Source: Leptoclinus maculatus (taxonomy: Eukaryota > Chordata > Actinopteri > Perciformes > Stichaeidae). Taken from it: a stretch of DNA of 64,000 nucleotides. The notes below the pieces were generated by a model. It did not search any database. It saw only the letters and a list, made by a program, of their open reading frames with translations, and was not told where the DNA came from. The stretch lies in NCBI GenBank assembly GCA_032191485.1, contig JAVDOI010000020.1, positions 1,412,753-1,476,752 on the forward strand, read 5' to 3'. The position numbers were made by a program, and so were the translations under genes. Position 1 is the stretch's first letter. Each line of letters begins with the position of its first letter. Of the stretch, positions 48,001 through 55,298 are shown one piece after another.

Positions 48001-49506
48001 AGAGGAGACGCTGTGTGTTGGGACAAAACAAATAACAGAACTCTCAATTTTTTCATTTGATCTGACTCCAGAGAGCATTACTTGTGCTTATTATGCTAAA
48101 TGCATTTGTTAAAACATTTTTTGTATCCACAGGCTGGGCGACGACTTCAGGGTGTGTGTGGCCGACTTCGGCCTGTCCAAGAAAATCTATAGCAGCAATT
48201 ACTATCGTCAAAAAGTAGTTACCCGTATGCCAATCAAGTGGATGGCCATGGAGAGCCTGTCTGAGTCCATCTACACCACCAAAAGTGACGTGGTGAGTCC
48301 AGGCTTCGTGGAGCATCACCTTATTCAGACGGTCACACCATCAGCGCCTCATTTCTGGGATGTGATATCGACTGAACGTCTGAATTTGTCCACTGAGAGT
48401 GTGATTTCTCGTCCCTGTCCTCTTTAGTGGTCGTTCGGGGTGACCATGTGGGAGATTGTGTCCCGGGGGAGGACTCCCTATCCTGGAGTTCACAACCACG
48501 AGCTGCTGGAGCTGCTGGTGTCCGGACACAGGCTCAAACCCCCCGAGGACTGTGACCACAGGCTGTGAGTTCCTGTGCCGGTTCAGGGTCACTCCTGGTT
48601 ATAAAGAATAACAGAAAGCTGGGCGTACCAGAAGTTAATTATGTTAAATATATGCTATGCATTAGTACATCTTAATATATAGGGACTATTTCTTTGACAG
48701 AGACATCGTTACCTGTTGCCACACCTAATGGGCTGCAGCTTTTTGAAATGTCTACCATCTAAAAGTGAACATTTCAGGGCAATATAAAAGGAAGCATGTT
48801 AACATATCAATTTAACTATTTAAACTTATTTGTAGGTGAGGTATTTACAAAGACTACAAGATGAAAAGATGTATACCTGTTTAACTTCTACCTCTAATTT
48901 TTAAATAGGTTTTAATGCAAATATCAAATATATTTATTACTTTATTGCATATTTATTAATTGTTCATGTATCCCAGTTGTATTTTCTCTCATACCTGATT
49001 CTTTAGTTTTAAGTTCAATAAATAAATAAATAAATACATCAATAAATAAATACATAAATACACATTGATATTGCTGTGTCTTAAGCCATGGGGGTTATTC
49101 TTGTACAGTATGTATAGTTGCATATGCCTCACACTGCCTCCTCCCTCTCCTTCCTCCATCTCGCCTCAAACACAGTTATGAAGTCATGCAGAGCTGCTGG
49201 GACAAGGAACCGAGCCGTAGGCCCGGCTTCGGGGAACTGGGCGAGATGCTGAAAGGTCTTCTGTCAGAGCTGCCAGCGCTGGAGGCCAGCCAGGAGGCCG
49301 GCTACATCAACCATGGCCTGGAGGTCGCTGCTGCCACTGCCGCCTCTCGGGATCCACAAACAGATTCTGAAAGAAGATGGGAAAATGTCTACCTGCCTAG
49401 TCCTGTGGGTGCTGCTGCAGCCAGAGATGACAATGTGGAAGTAGAGGATGGCTACCTTAAATACATTGCTGCTGCCGTAGCAGATAAAGGGGACGACGGT
49501 CACTAA
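29917..49506 (+). CDS. Chimeric receptor tyrosine kinase: Eph-like ectodomain, TAM-like kinase
   Basis: Fifteen exons: 29917-30022, 33520-33560, 34454-35072, 36565-36720, 37335-37667, 38311-38497, 43501-43592, 44129-44242, 45221-45301, 45397-45489, 46533-46654, 47728-47837, 48133-48292, 48428-48564, 49176-49506. Total 2682 nt = 893 codons plus stop; all phases match. Order: signal peptide 1-27; ephrin-binding-like jellyroll about 36-235; Eph-type Cys-rich region about 235-307; one FN3 308-418; membrane helix about 449-473; kinase about 541-813; tail to 893. Catalytic Lys573, alpha-C Glu591, HRD Asp678 and DFG Asp696 are present, so it should be active. The FGLSKKIY and YYRQ elements and the TMWEI-x-SRG-x-TPYPG stretch are AXL/MER/TYRO3-like. 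Eph SAM and second FN3 and TAM Ig domains are absent. I do not know a named ortholog; ligand unknown. Confidence 0.88.
30880..31060. repeat. Inverted copy of 29205-29390 (right arm)
   Basis: Reverse complement of 29205-29390 with small gaps. Nearby 30645-30710 (GTATTCTCGCGAGATTGTAC) also matches 27690-27750 inside the TA-flanked MITE in inverse orientation. Confidence 0.75.
31640..32520. mobile_element. Possible piggyBac-derived remnant
   Basis: Plus-strand ORF 31646-32041 contains MAKRKFTVSEVL followed by acidic SSSEDDGG and DSNDEEEY, resembling acidic piggyBac transposase N-termini, but no catalytic region follows. The flank 32380-32510 (ending GGACCCCAAAGAG) is repeated inversely at 27405-27560. 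The 31730-31830 part forms a local inverted repeat around CCTCGATCCTCGCTCC. Class assignment is tentative. Confidence 0.35.
34013..34354. mobile_element. MITE with perfect 17-bp inverted ends
   Basis: ATGCTGCCTTCAAATGT at 34013 is the exact reverse complement of ACATTTGAAGGCAGCAT ending at 34354. The 340-bp interior has no ORF of note. It lies in receptor intron 2, only 99 bp before the acceptor of the ligand-binding exon. Confidence 0.8.
34454..36720 (+). CDS. Receptor kinase ephrin-binding-like and Cys-rich exons
   Basis: Exons 34454-35072 and 36565-36720. The jellyroll end SRGFQLALSYSGRCVMVTSI and LYYRRCPDTVAHLALF, then DGVWGPLQGGCTCEAGH, then MGFYKPANESGECRLCPPNS, match the Eph layout residue block by residue block. 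The first Cys (LQAC) and the Cys of SGRC are kept. The two Cys of the Eph loop around RDC...GTCKETFN are both replaced (FAQEEETSGQLGPLQVHLF). This loop shapes the ephrin interface in Eph receptors (family knowledge), so classical ephrin binding is doubtful. Confidence 0.9.
35073..36564. other. Receptor kinase intron 3
   Basis: 1.5 kb without a gene. 36302-36372 carries a copy of the dispersed GGATTCATCCTCTGGGGACC repeat. 36085-36110 resembles the GCCTTGCTCAAGGG motif of fish SINE tails. Confidence 0.6.
36778..37037 (+). mobile_element. tRNA-derived SINE, copy 2, internally deleted
   Basis: Shares the head GCTAAGTGGAGAGCAGGG and core GAGCAAGACACTTAACCCC with the SINE at 8921, but has a different 3' tail (GTGAAAGCGCTTTGAGTGGT, ending in CATTTACCATTTACC). 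About 27 bp after the B-box start are missing between two GAT triplets. It lies in receptor intron 4 (36721-37334). Confidence 0.8.
37335..38497 (+). CDS. Receptor kinase single FN3 and transmembrane exons
   Basis: Exon 37335-37667 encodes one FN3 of Eph first-FN3 type: PPSAPVNLAV, TWDPPHDWGGRQEVQYCIKC, GLTNTSVSVTQL, YRLSVQAQNDVS. Exon 38311-38497 follows in phase 1 with a short stalk and the helix IWLTVGVLFGVLLLMAVIPI then basic RRNYTKLR. Eph receptors have two FN3 domains here; the 643-bp intron between these exons shows no second FN3. Confidence 0.9.
38902..39531. mobile_element. TTAA-flanked element inside a split direct repeat
   Basis: TTAA occurs at both boundaries (38902 and 39528). 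The left end TTAAGCTTAGTTCATAC pairs with the reverse complement of GTATAAACAAAGCTTAA. About 36 bp on each side, ending CAACAGTGCTGACAGCGCT, are near-identical direct repeats. No ORF. Confidence 0.6.
39532..43500. other. Remainder of receptor kinase intron 6
   Basis: About 4 kb between the membrane exon and the juxtamembrane exon. 40600-43450 looks like repeat-derived DNA, possibly one decayed transposon, because of overlapping short minus-strand ORFs at 41676-42214 and stretches of typical dispersed-repeat text, but I could not define ends. No alternative exon is supported. Confidence 0.5.
43501..49506 (+). CDS. Receptor kinase juxtamembrane, TAM-like kinase and tail exons
   Basis: Nine exons (43501 to 49506). 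Gly loop GKGEFGSVYEG, VAVK, EIMKNFDHENVVRLLG, HRDLAARNCML, ADFGLSKKIY, activation-loop YYRQ (Tyr708/709), P+1 MPIKWMAMES, DVWSFGVTMWEI, CW-x-KEPSRRP. TAM kinases carry KWIAIES where this has KWMAMES. The tail motif GYINHG (Tyr827) lies at the position of AXL Tyr821 (YVNM, from memory) and fits a Grb2-type pY-x-N site. NVYLP and DGYLKYI add further tyrosines. No SAM domain or PDZ ligand. Confidence 0.92.
43733..44060. repeat. Fish interspersed repeat (CAGGGGGCGATT family), copy 2
   Basis: Long version of the repeat at 19981-20096, sharing TTAAACTGGCATTCTCTCTA through ACCTCAGTAAACATTGTA, then extending with GAGTTTATGGTCTCAATCTC and GACCATAAAGC. It fills most of receptor intron 7. Confidence 0.75.
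44740..45075. repeat. Dispersed GGGGACCATGAAT repeat
   Basis: Contains TCATCCTCTGGGGACCATGA and CAATCCATCC, also seen at about 32800-32935, 36302-36372 and, inverted, 38140-38210. At least four copies lie inside this one gene. It is a common fish repeat type of unassigned class here. Confidence 0.65.
47170..47572. mobile_element. MITE with imperfect AAAGGnnnAGTGTG ends
   Basis: Left AAAGGGCTAGTGTGCAGCAT; right CCCTACACACTGCTCCTTT reads AAAGGAGCAGTGTGTAGGG in reverse. The body includes GGGGGATCTATTGGCAGAAA, a widespread fish repeat. It lies in the intron before the exon encoding HRDLAARN. Confidence 0.7.
49013..49062. repeat. AAAT-type simple repeat
   Basis: Imperfect (AATA)n tract in the intron before the last receptor exon. 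Confidence 0.85.
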
Positions 49507-49795
49507 AAACAACAATGTTTTTACTAAATGAAATTTTTTACCTAAAGTAGACCTCTCATGAACTGTGTCGACAGAGAGGCAGAGATGTGTGGTACAAAAT
49601 ATGGAAGTTGACATAGAGTGAGCGACAGGAACTAAAAGTTGTTTTGCACTTTTTAAACTTTTTGTGTACGCATACATGGAATTTGTCTCCGGTTTCCACT
49701 CCGCTCTCAATGTACATACAATACACTTTTTTACAAATGATCTGTAACTATAAAAGATATATAAGTTTATGGAAGTCCATTCCTTTATTTTATGA

Positions 49796-49801
49796 AATAA
49801 A
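49796..49801 (+). terminator. Polyadenylation signal, receptor kinase gene
   Basis: AATAAA about 290 bp after the stop codon at 49504-49506, followed by an A-rich then GT-containing stretch. It is the first canonical signal downstream, so a short 3' UTR is likely. Confidence 0.65.
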
Positions 49802-50015
49802 TGAAAAAAGTCAACAATATTGTCACAAAGTACACTGATTTCATGAAAATGATAAATTGCAATACAGCATAACAGAACACATTTGACATTGAATTTAATT
49901 TTGAATATGTTCATGAAAATCTTGCCTCATTGATATTGAGTTGACCTTTGATAATCAATTGTATTTGTGTTTACATCACCCAGACATTTTGCTGTGAAAC
50001 GGTATATGTTGTCCC

Positions 50016-51145
50016 CAGGGATGGGCAGTATTTCTATTACTTTTTATTTGAAATACGTATTTCAATTACTTTTGAGTATTTTGTAATTTGTATTTGATAG
50101 GGCCGATAAAAAATCTAACTTAATTTGTAACAAAATACAAAATAAAATTTAGAGTGGAGTAATTTTGTATTTAAAATACTCAAAATACTTTCTCCATGAA
50201 TCAAAAAACAGTTCACGAGTTCAGTCTTCAGATCTTCAACGGATTGTCTGTCAAGGTAAATATTTTATCTGAGTGTGACAGATGTCAACGAGCTTGATGT
50301 ATAATTAATGTCTGGGTCTGGCTACATAGCCTATTGTATATACATGGTGATGGATGGTTATCAAGCTAGCGATCGATGCTAACATGCTAATGACGCTAGC
50401 ATGCTGTCTAGCTAGGCTAGTGCATAGCCAGTGTTTAGCAAGTTAACTTATCAGTCGAGCAGCTAGCTATAGGAAGAGGGAGATTGGGAGCTTGTATGTT
50501 CATGATAACCTTATCAAGAGACGTCTGACCATCTAATCTTGCACTGTGTTACAAGTTATGCTGTATCTTCTCAATGTGAATGTCATAATGCCATATCAAT
50601 TACTGGCAGATAATATAGTTCACAGTTAGCCAGGCTATGACAGTAGATGTCCATTTGTTAAAAAAATAAGAAAAAACATTAAATATCCAATTTATTTTAT
50701 TTAAAAGGCATATTATGAAAGTATTCTTAGTTTTATTATTTCATACATAAATATACACAGGCCTAATGTGTGATGCTATTCATATGTGATGAATATTTTC
50801 TTGTTGATACAAAGCCAAAGTTTATGGGCTGTTAAGTGCCATTAATGAAAATATATATAATCAATCAAGTTGTCTTTTAATAGCTTTGCTTAGTTACACT
50901 GACATTCTGTGACTGTTCACCAGAGCTTTGTGTACATTATAGCCCAAACCTGAATGCTCTGCTATACCAAATTGTGAGAAAACAGAAAATCCAGAAAAAA
51001 GTATTTCCTATATTTTAAATACAAAATACATGTATTGTATTTTGTTACATTTTCTGGCACCAGTATTTTGTATTTTATTTTAATAAATTCATTTGAGGGG
51101 TATTTTGTATCAAAATACATTTTGATGTATTTTTGCCCATCCCTG
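50016..51145. mobile_element. hAT-type non-autonomous element with exact 8-bp target duplication
   Basis: Inverted ends CAGGGATGGGC / GCCCATCCCTG enclose 1.13 kb of AT-rich DNA with no transposase. The 8 bp GTTGTCCC occurs immediately before the left end and immediately after the right end. It separates the receptor gene's 3' end from the RAB1B promoter. Confidence 0.92.
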
Positions 51146-51204
51146 GTTGTCCCCAATGAGTGCAGGCTACGTAACGTCAGTTGTTGTTTTTACCTGACTT
51201 GGTA

Positions 51205-51575
51205 TGATAAACTACAAATCCCAGCACCGCCCTAATTGTGGATTCGTCCTGTTTTCTGAGTAGCGACACGTCACCTCACGTCACTACCGCACCTGCGCAG
51301 CCATCTTGAGCCGCTAGCAAGCAACGGGCACAGAAAGGCAAAAAAACAGGAGTAAAATACAACAGCCTAACCTGAGGAAACAGGGATATGTCCGCTAGAA
51401 TCAAGGACATATGAAACAATAAAGGTCGAACACAGTGGAACGACCACGGGACAATAACGGAGACGGTAAAACAGCCATCTAAGTGCCTCGGATACCCGGA
51501 CCTACAAGTCATCTTTTTCGCCGGAATAGGACGGAAGAGTCGAGTCGCCGACAGAAAAACATCCAGAGTGAAACC
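51205..51575 (+). promoter_or_regulatory. RAB1B promoter region
   Basis: CpG-containing region just upstream of the RAB1B ATG at 51576. ACTACAAATCCCAGCA at 51211 matches the ZNF143 (SBS) site. GCAGCCATCTTG at 51297 matches YY1 in inverse orientation. Two CACGTCA cores (51267, 51277) sit 10 bp apart and read TGACGTG on the other strand. No TATA box. This combination is typical of housekeeping promoters. Confidence 0.7.
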
Positions 51576-54500
51576 ATGAATCCAGAATAGTGAGTCACAT
51601 TTAACGCTCCATTGTGAGGCGGCTACTGTCGACTGCAGTTATAAGTCGTTATATGTTGGTGTGGGTTGTTGTGTAACCTTGTATTAATAATGCAGACTAA
51701 CCGTGCTGTCGATACATGTATTGTTAAACATTAGCTAACGTTAGCTGACTCCCGTGAACAGGGCGCGGACGGCTTCTCTTAATGTGTCAGTCTCGCCGAC
51801 GTGTTTTCTTTAAAACGTCAGCTGACAGTTTTGCTCGTGCCTCACCGTGTTGGCTGTGGCACGCGACCTTTTCACGGGACAAATAGTCCAGTGTGTAAAA
51901 CCAGTGAGAAAACGGTCAGAGGAAACTCCAATGAAGACCTTTAGCTTGACATTAACGTTACATGAAGTAATGTAACAGATGACCTGTATCCTCCATTGAC
52001 AGCCTAACGCTAGCCTGTTTTTCTTCACATGGACACATAGGGTTGTCGCCTTCATACACACCGGTGCATAACGTGATTGTACGTACACCGTTCAGACGCC
52101 CGGTAACGTTACTCTAAATTCGCCATAAGTGCGTTTGGTTTCTACTTTTGTAAAATTCCAGTTTTTATAAATGTCTTCCGGTTTACAACAATGCTTCACG
52201 TTACGAGCAGAGTGGACTATTGGCATGTCAATCATTTGTAGATGTACTTAACTACTTTTGGTATTTCTAACTATTTCGTTAAAACGTGGTTAGCAGGTCC
52301 TTATGTTGAATGATGTCGTACCTGCTATGTATGCTAATTTCGCGGATAAAATACTCTGCGCTGCGCCGCTTGTCTGGGCTATTGCTACATGATATGGCAG
52401 TATAGCAGATGTTTGACGGGTGTAGCAGATGTTTGACGGGTGTAGCAGATGTTTTGCGGGTGTAGCAGATGTTTGACGGGTGTAGCAGCTGTTTTGCGGG
52501 TGTAGCAGATGTTTGACGGGTGTAGCAGATGTTTGGCGGGTGTAGCAGTGGTTTGACGGGTGTAGCAGTGGTTTGCGGGTGTAGCAGTGGTTTGACGGGT
52601 GTAGCAGATGTTTTGCGGGTGTAGCAGGATTTTGACGAGTGTAGCAGATGTTTGACGGGTGTAGCAGATGTTTGACGAGTGTAGCAGATGTTTGACGGGT
52701 GTAGCAGATGTTTGGCGGGTGTAGCAGATGTTTGACAGGTGTAGCAGATGTTTGGCGGGTGTAGCAGATGTTTGACGGGTGTAGCAGATGTTTGACAGGT
52801 GTAGCAGATGTTTGACAGCCGACCTGCTGCCCTGAAATGAGAGGAACACCCGCTTGTCACCGAGACTTCCCTTTGAGTCCTGATGGAACCCTGTCTAACT
52901 AGCTCAGCTAACGCCTCCACACCCTTGGCAGACAACCATTGTTTGTCAGTACGTTTGCTTTATATCCCTGTCTGTCGTTAGATATGCCTTTATACCGCCT
53001 ACTGTTACACACTGGATTGTAGGAGACACGGGGAGTGCACCTGGTTGGGGCATCCTCAAAGATTTGGTGCCACTTTCTAGTAAAGCACATGTAACTAATA
53101 TATGTATTAAAGGTTATCAAATCATTAATAATGCTTCATAGAGCACTCATAAAAACATTTTACTGTTTATTCTCCTCCAACATTACAGGTAACTCTTAAG
53201 TTAATCAGGAAACGTCTCTCCATTGGATCATTTGACTACATGTCTTGTTCAAAAAGGCAGCAGAGCATTTGGACGACAATCCAATTATTAACAGCTTATT
53301 ACCATCACCAACTGCAGACCCGACTTAATAGGTTGTTATTAAAACCCCTCTGTCTATGACTAATCTATTTATAACTGCAGACCCTGTTGCCAAAAACAGG
53401 TCTTTCATTGCTCAATATAAACAGTATGCTTTTATTATTTAAGCCAACGTTCTGGAATGCTTCAATGTTTGTTGTCTTAACACGACGATTTACAGTTTTG
53501 CTTAAATAAAGCAGGGCTTAAAAAAAACAAATACAACAATGATGGATGAACAAGCGATGTCCGACCAGAGAAATAAAACTGCCAGAGCATTTGATGACAA
53601 TCTTGAGTAGTTTTTAGTGTTTTATACTGCAGAGCAAGTCAGTCAGTACTCCATAAGGATGGAGGCTCCATACCCACCTTATATTTTGATTGAATTAAGA
53701 TACTACGCAGTCATACGTCAGCTGAATAATGGAAATGACTTAAAGAATAAAAGCTTTATCACAGTAACTGAACAAATCCCCACAGTCAAACTACATCATT
53801 TGCTTCACCATTGTCCCAGATACCGGTGTGTGTGTGTGTGCTAGTAAACAAACCAACGCAGGTGCAGCGTTCCAGTTCTGACTGTAACAGCGATATTTAA
53901 AATATCACTCATGCTACAAATACTAAAAACACAGTTCTTTTAGGGGGGCATGTTTTGCTGTACCTATTTATTTAAATGTTACAAAAGTGGTTGCCACTGA
54001 TGACCTTTACTCTCTAGCCCTGCTTGTATGGTTGAAAAGTACCTATTCATAATAAAGTTGAAAAACCTATTCATAATCCTCAAAGTAAGGAATCAGAAAA
54101 TGGAACCTTTTTGTGTCAAAATGAAACTGAAAGTTTCAAATGAAACACTGCTCTACTTGTTAACTCATCACCACTTAACCACCCTTTTCTTATCACTGAG
54201 TTGAAGTACAAACAAGGCGATGCACTCATGGTGCTGTTGAATGAGTGATACCCGATTGACCAGTCCTGGTGGCCCTCAGCAGCGGTCCACATCAACACCA
54301 TCCACAGCTGTGTAGAAATGTGAACTGGGCTGATTGCAACAGTGCTGTTGATCAAATGTTAGTGGGATCTTACCAGCTGATTGAGTGTCAGCCTGTGATA
54401 CATGACAGGTCTCAGTTTTCCTGTGACACAAGAATAGCAGTGGTGTTGGGCAATTCTCTCCAGCTGTCTGTCCTGTGTGTCAAATTCATGTGATGTTGTT

Positions 54501-55227
54501 TTCCTCTCAGTGATCAGGTGGGAGGGGGGAAATGTTGTTGTTCCATCATTTCGGAAGAACCTGCCTGTAATAGGAGTGAGTATCAAACCTCATTCCAGGG
54601 CCGGATCAGCCTGCTGGAGGGGCCCCGGCGCCCACGTGTGAAGTGTGTGCTTGGCCCCTGTTAACCCTGCCTTTCCTACAGTACAGTTGTGTATGGATTA
54701 CTGCCCGGCCCTGGCATTGTTGTACTCTTGACTTTTTGTTGAATTGCAAACAGTAGTTGGACAAAAACTAAATTCTATACTCAAGGTCCCCTCACTACAT
54801 CTGAGAAAGCTCCAGAAAAAGATATTAAATGGATCTTAAGTTAAGACTTTTTTTTGTTAAAAAACTACATTTGTGAGGTGTTTTTAAGCATGTTCAGTAG
54901 AAACCAATGGTCTTGAAGCTGAGACCGGTGCTAACCTGGATTGTTCTTCCTTTAGTGACTACCTGTTCAAGCTCCTGCTCATCGGAGACTCTGGAGTAGG
55001 AAAGTCCTGTCTCTTGCTCCGCTTCGCCGTAAGTAGCTCCGTCTCACCCTGCAAGACGCGTTTGTCCTTCACTGTCGGCCTCTAAATGTCTCCGTTCCAA
55101 CCACGACCTGTCTCCCTCTCCGCAGGACGACACCTACACTGAGAGCTACATCAGCACCATCGGAGTGGACTTTAAGATCCGCACCATCGAGCTGGACGGC
55201 AAGACCATCAAACTGCAGATTGTGAGT

Positions 55228-55298
<71 letters not shown>

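Larger units (their letters stand above)
51590..54955. other. RAB1B intron 1
   Basis: 3.4-kb intron after the 14-nt first coding exon. Contains the 20-bp minisatellite (52401-52815) and a short hAT-like MITE (54596-54713). The rest (52820-54590) is unique-looking with no exon evidence. Confidence 0.75.

Noticed and set aside
29917..49506. Two separate genes, an Eph-like and a TAM-like one, wrongly joined
   Set aside because: The first would have a membrane helix but no cytoplasmic domain and no stop or poly(A) site; the second would lack a signal peptide and membrane segment. Phases join exactly. An assembly error still cannot be excluded from sequence alone.
52401..52815. Possible CRISPR-like array
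   Set aside because: Units are directly adjacent with no unique spacers, and the host is a vertebrate genome.
52279..52935. Minus-strand ORFs of 154-218 codons with a [16 protein letters not shown] repeat
   Set aside because: Same explanation: stop-free complement of the 20-bp minisatellite, with two frames open at once.
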